Source: Paludibacteraceae bacterium
GTDB taxonomy: Bacteria > Bacteroidota > Bacteroidia > Bacteroidales > Paludibacteraceae
Direction of reading: 5' to 3'
NCBI GenBank assembly: GCA_905235505.1
Contig: CAJOMJ010000016.1
Location: forward strand, 1 to 64,000
DNA: 64,000 nucleotides
Below the pieces are notes generated by a model, which was given only the letters and a program-made list of their open reading frames with translations, had not been told where the DNA came from and did not search any database. Below are positions 24,060-33,059 of this stretch, in pieces. Position numbers and translations under genes: made by a program. Position 1 is the stretch's first letter. The number at the start of each line of letters is the position of its first letter.

Positions 24060-24935
24060 CTATACCGTATCCATAAACGAGCGTTGCACTTTGTTGAAGA
24101 CTATTATCCCGACAAACAGCAGCACAACCATGAAGCCGAAACTATATCCCAACATCCACCACTCATGGCAGCCCGTGCCTAACATGCCGTACTTGAAAAA
24201 CTCCACTATACCCGTAATCGGGTTCAGCTGCATTAGCAGTCTCAATGTCGGATTCGTAACTGTCGAAAGCGGATAAATCACCGGAGTACCGTATTGCCAC
24301 AACCCTACAAGAAAAGATAGCAGTATCTGCAAATCACGATACTTCGTGGTCATCGAGGAAAACAATATTCCGAAACCTAAAGCCGTTAGCGCAAGCATCA
24401 CTACCAACAACGGCACAAGAAGTGCATACCAATTGGTGTGAATAGGCGCGTCCGTGAAGACGAGATAGTAGAAATAGAAACAGAGAAACAGAGAGAACTG
24501 GATGCCGAAACGCACAAGATTACTCATGACATTCGCCAAAGGAACTATAAGACGAGGAAAATATACTTTCCCGAATATCCCCGCATTGTCAACAAAGGTG
24601 TTACTCGTCTTCGTAAGGCAATCCGAGAAATACTGCCAGAAACATATACCTGCCATATAGAACAACGGCTGAGGCATGCCGTCCGTCGATATCTTCGCTA
24701 TACCGCCAAAGACCACCATATACATTATCGTTGTCATCAACGGCTGTATCAAATACCATAGCGGACCAAGCACCGTCTGCTTGTATTGCGTTATTATGTT
24801 ACGCTTTACAAACAACGTGCATAAGTCACGGTAACGCCACAACTCCTTGAAATCCACCTCAAGCAGACTCGTCTTCGGGCGGATAACCGTCGTCCAGTCG
24901 TCCCTATACTCTTTTATACTGTCCTCTGTTGACAT
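24060..24935 (-). CDS. ABC-2 type permease of polysaccharide/O-antigen export family
   Basis: The product has 291 residues from the ATG at 24935 (MSTEDSIKEYRDDWTTVIRP). Features are the RYRDLCTLFVKRNIITQYKQTVLGPLWYLIQPL signature, split over the amphipathic start and TM1, then six membrane helices and the late QLNPITGIVEFFKYG motif. This is the Wzm/RfbA/TagG-type permease that exports lipid-linked polysaccharide with an ATPase partner. No Wzt-like ATPase is adjacent: the flanks are a HAD gene and a divergent DUF349 gene. The partner must be elsewhere. Confidence 0.92.
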   Translation of the reverse strand: MSTEDSIKEYRDDWTTVIRPKTSLLEVDFKELWRYRDLCTLFVKRNIITQYKQTVLGPLWYLIQPLMTTIMYMVVFGGIAKISTDGMPQPLFYMAGICFWQYFSDCLTKTSNTFVDNAGIFGKVYFPRLIVPLANVMSNLVRFGIQFSLFLCFYFYYLVFTDAPIHTNWYALLVPLLVVMLALTALGFGILFSSMTTKYRDLQILLSFLVGLWQYGTPVIYPLSTVTNPTLRLLMQLNPITGIVEFFKYGMLGTGCHEWWMLGYSFGFMVVLLFVGIIVFNKVQRSFMDTV

Positions 24936-24956
24936 CTTTACTCTTCTTTCCGTCTG

Positions 24957-24988
24957 CAAAGATACAACTTTTTCTGTAAACACACAAC
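24957..24988 (-). promoter_or_regulatory. Likely promoter of the ABC permease gene
   Basis: TATCTTTG (24957-24964) is a perfect -7 box on the minus strand, with a GTTG -33 box at 24985-24988 after a 20-base gap. The leader is about 19 bases. Confidence 0.55.
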
Positions 24989-25014
24989 CCACCACCGCAA
25001 TATGTGACATATTT

Positions 25015-25150
25015 TAAGATTATGCATAATAATGCATAAACCAACACCAGGCTAACACTCGGCTTAGAGATAGCATGACGAGAGCATGACGAAATGTGCG
25101 TTTTCTTAAGATTCGTGCATAATTATTGCATAATTATGCAATCAACATAA
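25015..25150. promoter_or_regulatory. Cluster of TGCATAAT palindromes
   Basis: The motif TGCATAAT or its complement occurs at least four times, including the 14-bp perfect palindrome tgcataattatgca (about 25128-25141). A direct repeat of agcatgacga lies between. The cluster sits in the divergent gap between the permease and DUF349 genes and contains no gene. Confidence 0.4.
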
Positions 25151-25266
25151 CCTGATTATACAGCCTGCACGACCTCATCGTATCGTCAATACGACTTCAT
25201 TACACCGTTTTTATAAGCATGCGAATGCGTATCGTCAGATAAATAAATGTGAGATAGCGATTTTTG

Positions 25267-25298
25267 TTTGCGTAGATTTATTATTTTTTGTAACTTTG
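25267..25298 (+). promoter_or_regulatory. Promoter of the DUF349 gene
   Basis: TTTG (25267-25270) and TAACTTTG (25291-25298) have a 20-base gap. The leader is about 70 bases to the ATG at 25370, which argues against the upstream start at 25316. Confidence 0.8.
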
Positions 25299-25369
25299 CC
25301 CCGTAATTTGGTGAAATGGGGACTGACAAGTCACCCCGCCAATATGTTGAACCTTATAAATTAAGGATT

Positions 25370-27331
25370 ATGGACTCACTTGAAAACAAGGATTTGAAGG
25401 CTCCTGTGGCACCACAGGAAGAAAATGTGGTTAACGAAACAACCGAAGTACAGCAAGCGCCCGAAAGCACACAAGCTGAAGCTCCCGAAGTAACGGAAGA
25501 TGCAACCGATGAACAGCCCGTTGCTCCGGAGACTGAAGCCGAAGATGCTGAACCCGAAGAACCGGAAGCAGAACAGACAGAGACTCCCGCTGAGGAGACT
25601 GCTGCAGCCGAGACTGACAACACCGAGGCTGAGGTTGAACTAACCAAAGAGAGTATCGTGGAGCAGTTCAAGCAACTGCTCGGAGGTCAAGTGAGCGACA
25701 TAAAAGAGCAGGCAGACAAACTCAAAATCCAGTTCTACCGCATCTATCGTCAGGAGCAAGAGGCTCTGAAGAAACAATGGGAAGAGTTAGAGGAAAAGAC
25801 CGAGGAGTACAAGCCGGCGGTTGACGAGATAGAAGTGCAGTTCCGACAACTGCTCGACATTTACAAGCAGCAACGTCAGGAAGAGCGCCAAAAGCGCGAA
25901 GACGAGATGAAGCAGAACCAGCTCCGCAAAGAGAACATAATAGCACAGATGAAAGAGATGGCGGAGTCGGAGACTGCCGACGTGACCGACAACCTGAAGA
26001 AGATGCGCGAGTTGAGAGAAGAATGGAAAACAATAGGCGCAGTGCCTCCCACGGTGGCTACCCTGCTTTGGAAAGAGTACAACCTCTATCAGGAGAAGTT
26101 CTACGACCTCGTGAAAATCAACAACGAGTTGCGCGAGTACGACTTCAAGAAGAACCTCGAGCAGAAGACGGCATTGTGCGAGCAAGCAGAGGCATTGCAG
26201 AGCAAAGGCGATGTGGTAGAAGCCTTCCGACAACTGCAACAACTGCACGACGAATGGGCTAACATCGGACCTGTGGCACGCGAGCAGAGAGAACCGTTGT
26301 GGAACAGATTCAAAGAGGCAAGCACCGTTATCAACAAGCGTCATCAGGAACATTTCGAGAAACTGCATGCCGCAGAAGAGGACAACCTCAGCCGCAAACA
26401 GCAGATAATAGAGAAACTGAAGGCTGTCAACACTGAAGAACTCAGCACCAACAAACAGTGGGAAGATGCCGCCAATACAATAAACGAACTGCAGGCAGAA
26501 TGGCGCACGATAGGCTTCGCCCCGAAGAAGATGAACCAGCAGATATACGACGAATATCGTGCATTGTGCGACAAGTTCTTCAAGGCAAAGACACAGTTCT
26601 ACAAGCAGATGCGTGACGAGTTGCAAAAGAATCTGCAGAAGAAGCGCTCGCTGCTCGAGCAGGCAGAAGCATTGAAAGACTCGGAAGACTGGAAAGAGGC
26701 TTCCGACAAATTCATCAAACTGCAGAAGCAATGGAAAGAAATAGGGCCTGTGGCAAGAAAATACTCGGACGATATATGGAAACAGTTCTCTGCCGCATGT
26801 GACAGCTTCTTCGAGAGAAAGAAAGCCAACGTGAAAGACAACCGCCAACAAGAGAAAGACAACCTCGCACAGAAGAAAGCCATTATAGCAGAGATTGAGC
26901 AATTGGCAGTTACAACCAAGGAAGAGACATTGGAGAAACTGCACGAACTGATAAACCGCTACAATGAGACAGGGTTTGTACCTTTCCGCGACAAAGACAA
27001 GATATTCAAGCAGTTCCGTGCGGCTACTGACAAGATTTTCGACCAACTGAACATAGAAAAGCATAACCGCAAGATAGAAGACTTCGGCAAGAATCTGGAG
27101 AATAAAGACGACAATGCACTTCTCAACGACCGCCGCCGTCTGGTAAGGCAGTATGAGGCTCTGCAACAAGAGATTAAGACTTCAGAGAACAACATCCTGT
27201 TCTTCACTGCCGGCAACAAGAAAGGCAACAAGCTGGTAGATGATATGCAGAAGAAGATAGACGAGCAGAAACGACAACTTGCCGAGCTTGAGGAGAAGAT
27301 AAATCTCATAGACAGCAAACTGGAAGGATAA
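25370..27331 (+). CDS. DUF349-domain protein
   Basis: The product has 653 residues from the ATG at 25370 (MDSLENKDLKAP). About 95 residues of acidic low-complexity sequence (Glu, Pro, Ala, Thr) come first. At least five DUF349 repeats of about 75 residues follow, each with a W-x-x-I-G-x-V/A core (EWKTIGAVP, EWANIGPVA, EWRTIGFAP, QWKEIGPVA). The C-terminus is a coiled coil. It is conserved across Bacteroidota; its function is unknown and is thought to involve long helical rods. The FtsE-like gene starts 37 bases after it. Confidence 0.92.
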   Translation: MDSLENKDLKAPVAPQEENVVNETTEVQQAPESTQAEAPEVTEDATDEQPVAPETEAEDAEPEEPEAEQTETPAEETAAAETDNTEAEVELTKESIVEQFKQLLGGQVSDIKEQADKLKIQFYRIYRQEQEALKKQWEELEEKTEEYKPAVDEIEVQFRQLLDIYKQQRQEERQKREDEMKQNQLRKENIIAQMKEMAESETADVTDNLKKMRELREEWKTIGAVPPTVATLLWKEYNLYQEKFYDLVKINNELREYDFKKNLEQKTALCEQAEALQSKGDVVEAFRQLQQLHDEWANIGPVAREQREPLWNRFKEASTVINKRHQEHFEKLHAAEEDNLSRKQQIIEKLKAVNTEELSTNKQWEDAANTINELQAEWRTIGFAPKKMNQQIYDEYRALCDKFFKAKTQFYKQMRDELQKNLQKKRSLLEQAEALKDSEDWKEASDKFIKLQKQWKEIGPVARKYSDDIWKQFSAACDSFFERKKANVKDNRQQEKDNLAQKKAIIAEIEQLAVTTKEETLEKLHELINRYNETGFVPFRDKDKIFKQFRAATDKIFDQLNIEKHNRKIEDFGKNLENKDDNALLNDRRRLVRQYEALQQEIKTSENNILFFTAGNKKGNKLVDDMQKKIDEQKRQLAELEEKINLIDSKLEG

Positions 27332-27368
27332 GGCTTAGACAAAGAACCCGCGCAGCGGTATAAACAGT

Positions 27369-28031
27369 ATGAATCTTATTGAATATAAAGGAGTAGAAGT
27401 ATGCCAACTGGAGCAAGTGGTGCTTCAGGATGTTGACATGACAATCGGCGAGGGCGAGTTTGTATATCTGCTTGGCAAAGTAGGCAGCGGCAAGAGCAGT
27501 CTGATGAAGACTATCTATGCAGAGTTGCCCGTCAAGACCGGTTCAGCGGTAGTGCTTGACTACAACTTGCCATCTATCCGCCGCAAACAGATTCCGTATC
27601 TGAGACGCAAGATAGGTATCGTATTCCAGGATTTTCAACTGCTCACAGACCGCAGCGTGGAATCTAACCTTATGTTTGTGCTGAAAGCCACCGGCTGGAA
27701 AGACAAGAATGTGATGAAAAACCATATCAACGACATTCTCCGACAAGTAGGTATGGAAAACAAAGCATATAAGATGCCTCACCAGCTGTCAGGCGGCGAG
27801 CAACAGCGTGTGGTGATAGCCCGCGCACTGCTTAACTCTCCTCAGATAATACTCGCAGATGAGCCGACAGGCAACCTTGACCCCGAGACAGGAGCAGGTA
27901 TAATGGACTTGCTTCATGGTATATGTCAGGCGGGCACCACGGTAGTGATGTCCACTCACAACATGAACTGGGTAGAGCGTTACCCGGGACGAAAGATGTT
28001 GTTTGAAAACGGGAGAGTGACAGAAGAATAA
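27369..28031 (+). CDS. ftsE: ABC ATPase of the FtsE/LolD type
   Basis: The product has 220 residues. Walker A is LLGKVGSGKSS, the Q-loop IGIVFQDFQLL, the ABC signature LSGGEQQRVVIARAL, Walker B IILADEPTGNLD, and the switch His STHN. It is closest in style to FtsE, which with FtsX controls cell-wall hydrolases at the division site. No ftsX is adjacent, as is usual for scattered ftsE/ftsX in Bacteroidota; a LolD-like role cannot be excluded. Confidence 0.85.
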   Translation: MNLIEYKGVEVCQLEQVVLQDVDMTIGEGEFVYLLGKVGSGKSSLMKTIYAELPVKTGSAVVLDYNLPSIRRKQIPYLRRKIGIVFQDFQLLTDRSVESNLMFVLKATGWKDKNVMKNHINDILRQVGMENKAYKMPHQLSGGEQQRVVIARALLNSPQIILADEPTGNLDPETGAGIMDLLHGICQAGTTVVMSTHNMNWVERYPGRKMLFENGRVTEE

Positions 28032-28049
28032 AGAGTCAGAGCAGGTCAA

Positions 28050-29555
28050 CTACCTCTTGATAAGAATCTTTCTCGTAGTCTCACCCTCAACTGTATCGGA
28101 CTTAATCTGTCGGACGGACAACATATATAACCCCTCGTTGATAGCTGAAAGGTCTATTGCGAGAGGGTTATTTGTTTTCTGCCGCCCTACCCTATAGATC
28201 TCCCTTCCTGACAAGTCTCGGAGCACACACTCACAGTAACATTGAGACTCAGTATGAACAAAGAGAAGGTCGGAAACAGGGTTGGGATAGACGAGTATCT
28301 CCGGCTCTCTCAAGTTGTCAAGACCCACTATAACAGTGGTATCGCCATGTGTACCCTCGGTGTCGGGTTCAAGACCGAAGATAGCATGCTGATAGTAGTT
28401 GAAATGGCCTGTTCCACCACCGGTTCCGGCCCCTGACAAGTCTAACGCATTCAGGCGGAACCAGCCATCGAACTCACCACTCCACCCCCAATTGAAGTGG
28501 AAATAGTCGGCATCGGTATAGCCGTCACAGATGAAGGCATGACCTACATATTCCTCCTCGCCGGAGTCGCCATAACCTGAATAGAGAACAGGTCTGCCCA
28601 TGTCAAGGTCAGCCTTGACCATATCTGTCCACTCCTTGGTAGAAAAACCTGAGTTACGATTTAAGTAATCACGCAAGAGACCGCGCATTGAGTCTTTGTA
28701 GCCGAAATATGTCTTCAGAGCATACTCTGCACAGTCGTCCTCGCGTTTGGAGAAAGACTCTATGAGATAAGCTCCGCTGCCGGATGTATTATATTCCATT
28801 CGTGCGGCTACTCCACAGTGGTACATTATCGTAGCCACAGCAGTACGCTGCACATTGGAACTTGCAGTAGTCAGTTTGTTTGGCATCAGCGACCAGTTGT
28901 AAGTAACCTTCTCAAAGTCAGCACTGAAAGTAGTGCCATTTGACACATACGAGCGTTGCCCCACCCCACGCTTCGGGTATTTCCAGTAGCGCATCACTTG
29001 CGCCATAGCAGTTGCCACGCAGCCGGTAGGATAGTCTCCCGGGACGAGTTGGTTATACGGAGAGAGTTGATCCCACTGGGTAGTTATCAGGGGGCTGACT
29101 ACAATCTCACCCTCATAATCATCAGCAGACATAAGTTTCCATGCCGCTTGAATCTCTTCGGAGGGTTCCAAGCCGTTCTCCCGGGCGAACTCTATCTGAC
29201 GTTCGTATCCATTAAACCAAGAGCGTATGTTCTCCGGAAGCATCTCATTGTCTTGAGGACGCTTGTCCAAGTATGCCAGTATAGGATATGCCACATCATC
29301 GGCAGATACGATGATACTGCCTTCAGAACCCTCTATATCAAACATATAGACATATTCGTCAGACAGATTTGCCCCGACATGAGACTTAATGCGGTTGGGT
29401 ACATTCTCACGGGTTTCGTTGTCAATGATATTGAAATCAGTGAGCCGCTGAGCCGCCTGACGCGCTACTTCTCTGCTTACGGGTTTGGCACAGACAGCAG
29501 ATGCAAGCAGTACAAGAATTGACAATATGCAGATATGCTTATTCACTATAACCAT
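28050..29555 (-). CDS. Secreted C10 family cysteine peptidase with T9SS-like C-terminal domain
   Basis: The product has 501 residues from the ATG at 29555. A GTG three codons on (29546) is also possible and gives MNKHICILSILVLLASAVCAK, a clean signal peptide. It is a streptopain-like papain fold: a propeptide region, catalytic Cys in YPTGCVATAMAQVMRYW (about 180) and His in YVGHAFICDGY (about 337), with FHFNWGWSG. The last 80 residues (VYPNPVSDLLFV, LRDLSGREIYRV, INEGLYMLSV) are a type IX secretion sorting domain. The frame continues upstream into 46 codons that belong to another protein family. Confidence 0.9.
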   Translation of the reverse strand: MVIVNKHICILSILVLLASAVCAKPVSREVARQAAQRLTDFNIIDNETRENVPNRIKSHVGANLSDEYVYMFDIEGSEGSIIVSADDVAYPILAYLDKRPQDNEMLPENIRSWFNGYERQIEFARENGLEPSEEIQAAWKLMSADDYEGEIVVSPLITTQWDQLSPYNQLVPGDYPTGCVATAMAQVMRYWKYPKRGVGQRSYVSNGTTFSADFEKVTYNWSLMPNKLTTASSNVQRTAVATIMYHCGVAARMEYNTSGSGAYLIESFSKREDDCAEYALKTYFGYKDSMRGLLRDYLNRNSGFSTKEWTDMVKADLDMGRPVLYSGYGDSGEEEYVGHAFICDGYTDADYFHFNWGWSGEFDGWFRLNALDLSGAGTGGGTGHFNYYQHAIFGLEPDTEGTHGDTTVIVGLDNLREPEILVYPNPVSDLLFVHTESQCYCECVLRDLSGREIYRVGRQKTNNPLAIDLSAINEGLYMLSVRQIKSDTVEGETTRKILIKR

Positions 29556-29693
29556 GTTGCGCGCTGACAAGTCGGCAGGCAAAAGGTTGTTGTACTGCTG
29601 ACACGTGGGCTTGACCTGATTGAGTTCCTCTCTCAGTTCATCATCAAGGGCATTGTACTTTTTGCCTGCAAGCATTTTCTGTTTCTCAGTCAT
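29556..29693 (-). pseudogene. N-terminal remnant of maltose/galactoside O-acetyltransferase, in frame with peptidase
   Basis: The 46 codons begin MTEKQKMLAGKKYNALDDEL and continue to QQYNNLLPADLSARN. This matches the Mac (maltose acetyltransferase) N-terminal domain (compare E. coli Maa KEKMIAGELYRSADETL...RYN). The left-handed beta-helix catalytic domain is absent. Instead the C10 peptidase signal peptide follows without a stop or frame change. The remnant would either act as leader or give a fusion whose signal peptide is internal. Confidence 0.75.
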
Positions 29694-29723
29694 GGGAAGC
29701 GAAGACTACATTGTTTGTTGTAA

Positions 29724-29763
29724 AAAAGAGGAAGAACCGAACCTTGCGGTATCTTCCTCTTTT
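29724..29763 (-). terminator. Terminator of rpsA
   Basis: The 12-bp perfect stem aaaagaggaaga/tcttcctctttt (29724-29735 with 29752-29763) has a 16-base loop and a U-rich run on the minus strand. It lies 21 bases after the rpsA stop. Confidence 0.85.
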
Positions 29764-29784
29764 CTGTAAAGTCGCAAGACCTGA

Positions 29785-31665
29785 TTATTCTGCGTTAGGA
29801 GTTTCCTCTGCAGGAGTCTCAGCTTTGGGAGTCTCTTCTGCGGGTTCTGCCTCTGCTTTCTTGGCAGCTTTCTTCTTAGGAGCAGCTTTCTTCTCTTTGG
29901 CAGCGAGTGCTTCAAGAGTAGCGGCATCCATTTCAGCCTTGAGGTCAGCGAGTACGCTGAGGTCACCGAGAGTGGTTTTCTCTACAGCGGGTTGTGCGGG
30001 AGCAGCCTCTTTCTTCTGCTTCTTTGCCTTAGGAGCTTCTTCCTCCTTAGGAGCCTCCCATGTGCGTACATGGCTGAGAAGAATACGCTTAGCGTCCTTA
30101 TTGAACTCAATTACCTTGAACTCGAGTTTGTCGTCAACCTTCACAGCCGACTTGTCTTCTTTCTGGAGATGACGGGCAGTGCAGAAGCCCTCTACGCCGT
30201 AAGGCAGAGCAACGACAGCACCTTTGTCGGTGAGCTCGGTGATTGTACCCTCGTGAATGGTATCAACTCCGAAGGTTGACTCGAGAGCGTCCCAAGGATT
30301 GTCTTCAAGCTGTTTGTGACCGAGAGAGAGACGACGGTTTTCTTTGTCGATTTCGAGAACCACAACCTCCATCTGAGCACCGATTTGGGTGAACTCATTG
30401 GGGTGTTTGATTTTCTTGGTCCAACTGAGGTCGCTGATATGGATAAGACCTTCAACGCCTTCTTCGAGTTCAACAAACACACCGAAGTTGGTGAAGTTGC
30501 GAACCTTAGCCTCGTGCTTAGAGCCGACAGCATATTTCTCCTCGATATTCTCCCAAGGATCGGATTTGAGTTGCTTGAGACCGAGCGACATCTTGCGCTC
30601 ATCGCGGTCGAGAGTAAGGATAACAGCCTCAACATCCTGTCCGACTTTGAGGAAGTCGTGAGCAGAACGCAGATGTTGGCTCCAAGACATCTCGCTGACG
30701 TGGATAAGTCCTTCAACGCCGGGAGCTACTTCAACGAATGCTCCGTAATCAGCGATAACGACAACCTTACCGTTGATATGGTCACCCACCTTGAGGTCTG
30801 CAGGCAGAGCGTCCCAAGGATGAGGAGTGAGTTGCTTCAAGCCGAGAGCAATACGCTTCTTCTCTTCGTCGAAATCAAGGATAACGACATTGAGTTTCTG
30901 GTCGAGACTAACGATTTCGTGAGGATCGGAAACACGTCCCCAGCTAAGGTCTGTGATATGAATGAGACCGTCAACGCCACCGAGGTCGATAAATACGCCA
31001 TAGTTGGTGATGTTCTTGACAGTACCCTCAAGCACCTGACCTTTCTCAAGACGGGAAACGATTTCGCGCTTCTGTGCCTCAAGTTCAGCCTCGATAAGAG
31101 CCTTGTGAGATACAACGACATTGCGATATTCCTGATTGATTTTAACAATGCGGAATTCCATTGTCTTGCCAACGAATACATCGTAGTCGCGAATGGGCTT
31201 AACGTCAATCTGCGAGCCGGGAAGGAATGCTTCTGTGCCGAGCACGTCAACAATCATACCGCCCTTAGTCTTGCACTTGATAAAGCCTTGAACAATCTCC
31301 TCATTGTTGAGAGCCTCATTGACGCGCTCCCAGCTGCGAGCAGCACGAGCCTGCTTGTGAGAGAGAATGAGTTGTCCGTTTTTGTCTTCCTGGTTCTCGA
31401 TATAAACCTCTACTTTGTCACCGACCTTGAGTTCGGGATTGTAGCGGAACTCGGCAGCAGGAACGACACCGTCGGATTTGTAACCTACACTGACTACAAC
31501 ATCACGTTTGTTGATAGCCTTAACTGTACCTTCTACGACCTCACCTGTCTTGATAGCATTGAGGGTTTCATCGTACTTATTAATCAATTCTTCGTTTTGT
31601 TTGCCTTGAGCTTCAGCTTCAAAAGCATCCCAGTCGAAGTTCTGGAGTGATGGATTTTCTGCCAT
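29785..31665 (-). CDS. rpsA: 30S ribosomal protein S1
   Basis: The product has 626 residues from the ATG at 31665 (MAENPSLQNFDWDAF). Six S1 RNA-binding repeats are recognisable, for example GTVKNITNYGVFIDLGGVDGLIHI, GKVVVIADYGAFVEVAPGVEGLIH and RNFTNFGVFVELEEGVEGLIH. The last 90 residues form a Lys/Ala/Glu-rich tail. It binds mRNA on the 30S subunit. In Bacteroidota, which lack strong Shine-Dalgarno sites, S1 is important for initiation. Confidence 0.97.
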   Translation of the reverse strand: MAENPSLQNFDWDAFEAEAQGKQNEELINKYDETLNAIKTGEVVEGTVKAINKRDVVVSVGYKSDGVVPAAEFRYNPELKVGDKVEVYIENQEDKNGQLILSHKQARAARSWERVNEALNNEEIVQGFIKCKTKGGMIVDVLGTEAFLPGSQIDVKPIRDYDVFVGKTMEFRIVKINQEYRNVVVSHKALIEAELEAQKREIVSRLEKGQVLEGTVKNITNYGVFIDLGGVDGLIHITDLSWGRVSDPHEIVSLDQKLNVVILDFDEEKKRIALGLKQLTPHPWDALPADLKVGDHINGKVVVIADYGAFVEVAPGVEGLIHVSEMSWSQHLRSAHDFLKVGQDVEAVILTLDRDERKMSLGLKQLKSDPWENIEEKYAVGSKHEAKVRNFTNFGVFVELEEGVEGLIHISDLSWTKKIKHPNEFTQIGAQMEVVVLEIDKENRRLSLGHKQLEDNPWDALESTFGVDTIHEGTITELTDKGAVVALPYGVEGFCTARHLQKEDKSAVKVDDKLEFKVIEFNKDAKRILLSHVRTWEAPKEEEAPKAKKQKKEAAPAQPAVEKTTLGDLSVLADLKAEMDAATLEALAAKEKKAAPKKKAAKKAEAEPAEETPKAETPAEETPNAE

Positions 31666-31771
31666 GTTGGTAGAATGAAGTGGAATCAACAAGTAATTGT
31701 CTTTCCACAGATTAAAGGGTTAAACATTATGGTTGACTACGTTCTTAATAACGCAGTTTGCTAAAAGCGTG

Positions 31772-31803
31772 CAAAGGTACAACAATTATTTGAAACATAC
31801 AAC
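31772..31803 (-). promoter_or_regulatory. Promoter of rpsA
   Basis: TACCTTTG (31772-31779) is a perfect -7 box on the minus strand. The -33 box is a weaker GTTG (31800-31803) at a 20-base gap. The leader is about 105 bases. Confidence 0.6.
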
Positions 31804-31813
31804 AACAAAAAGA

Positions 31814-31838
31814 AAAAGGCAGCAATTTGCCGCCTTTT
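31814..31838 (-). terminator. Terminator after the TonB/OB-fold locus
   Basis: The 11-bp stem aaaaggcagca/tgccgcctttt has one wobble and is followed by U-rich sequence on the minus strand. It lies 20 bases after the stop at 31859. Confidence 0.8.
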
Positions 31839-31858
31839 CTTTACTTTAGATAGGATAA

Positions 31859-33013
31859 TTATTTAATCTTGGCACCGAGAACATTGTAGCGGACACCGTC
31901 TTTGACGATATAGAGGTGACCGTTTTCAATGAACTTCTGTGCAGTGGTCTCACCGCGAAGGTTCTCAACAGCGGTAGCCTGACCTTCAATATAACCATCA
32001 ACAATTTCTATTGTAACAACTTCATCTTTCACATATTTCTTAAGATGACCTACTACAGACACTTGCTGACCGACAGTAATCTCAACATTGGTTTTAACAC
32101 GATATGCCTCAAACTCATAGGCAGGAGCAGCTATATCGTCACACATATAGAACGACATATTTCCATTTGCTTCGCTGAAAGCGTATGCAATACTATCGCA
32201 ATAACCGGTAACTACATAAATGTCATTCGAAGTTTCGTTGTCCTCAAACTGTTTGCCTTCTGCAACAGCCTCAGCAACATTCATTCGGATAGTATCAGGC
32301 ACATAACCGCTCTTTGCAAGAATCCATGCCTTACCATTGGATATTTCTATAATATCGTTGTATTTGGTAATCTTGCCTAACACACTGACTGTATCACCAA
32401 TCTGCGGGAAGTAGCCATCATTTTCTTGCATAGTAACATAGTAAGCTTCAAACTTCTTGTTATTGTTTTCGCAAGTCATCCAGAAAGTAGCCTGATTATA
32501 TTGCTCATAAGTACCATCTACAGAAGAAACGACACCTTCTACTGCGAATACATCGGGAGTTATTTCTTTATCGTTGAGAGCTTCACCTTCTGCAATAGCC
32601 TCGCAAACACTTACTTCTATAGTATCAATCTGCACAGCAACACGCTCTAAAATAACAACATCACCATTCTTCATTTCGGCTGTAGTGCCCTTATAGTTAG
32701 TAAGAAAACCTTTGATTGTAACTTTGTCACCAACATTAAGAGGAGTATCTTCGGGCATATTGCACCAGTAAGCTTGAAATGTTTGGGTTGTACCCTTAAC
32801 ATCGTCAAGCCAGAAGGTCTGCTGACCACGACTGATTTGTCCGTTGGTGTTGGTAACATAACCGGTGACGGCAACAGAGTCAGTACCAACTTCGTCAGCT
32901 TGCAGATTGTCAAGTGTAGCTGCTTTGGCTTCAGCACAAGTCATGTTGGTAATTGCAGCATTCATTGACATTGCAGTCATAAAGACTGCACAAAAAAGAA
33001 AGATCTTTTTCAT
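31859..33013 (-). CDS. Secreted protein with three OB-fold repeats
   Basis: The product has 384 residues with a signal peptide (MKKIFLFCAVFMTAMSMNA). Three repeats of about 100 residues start at about 25, 135 and 237. Each has an AEA helix (CAEAKAAT, VCEAIAEG, NVAEAVAEG) and then beta strands with VTGYV/VEGVV, FQAYW/FEAYY/FEAYR and VGDKVTIKGF/IGDTVSVLGK/VGQQVSVVGH, an OB-fold (tRNA_anti/BOF-like) pattern. The C-terminus (KFIENGHLYIVKDGVRYNVLG) is a short sorting-like tail seen in Bacteroidales secreted proteins. It is the last gene of the TonB receptor locus. Confidence 0.82.
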   Translation of the reverse strand: MKKIFLFCAVFMTAMSMNAAITNMTCAEAKAATLDNLQADEVGTDSVAVTGYVTNTNGQISRGQQTFWLDDVKGTTQTFQAYWCNMPEDTPLNVGDKVTIKGFLTNYKGTTAEMKNGDVVILERVAVQIDTIEVSVCEAIAEGEALNDKEITPDVFAVEGVVSSVDGTYEQYNQATFWMTCENNNKKFEAYYVTMQENDGYFPQIGDTVSVLGKITKYNDIIEISNGKAWILAKSGYVPDTIRMNVAEAVAEGKQFEDNETSNDIYVVTGYCDSIAYAFSEANGNMSFYMCDDIAAPAYEFEAYRVKTNVEITVGQQVSVVGHLKKYVKDEVVTIEIVDGYIEGQATAVENLRGETTAQKFIENGHLYIVKDGVRYNVLGAKIK

Positions 33014-33059
33014 ACTTTGATTTGTTTTAATTTGTTAATTATTATGTTAGTTGAATAAG

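Noticed and set aside
25787..27169. Long antisense open frame (460 codons) opposite the DUF349 gene
   Set aside because: It is a shadow of the Glu/Lys/Gln-rich coding strand. It lacks a signal or family match and has no promoter.
30316..31650. 444-codon antisense frame opposite rpsA
   Set aside because: rpsA with six S1 domains is on the other strand, and codon bias explains the open antisense frame.
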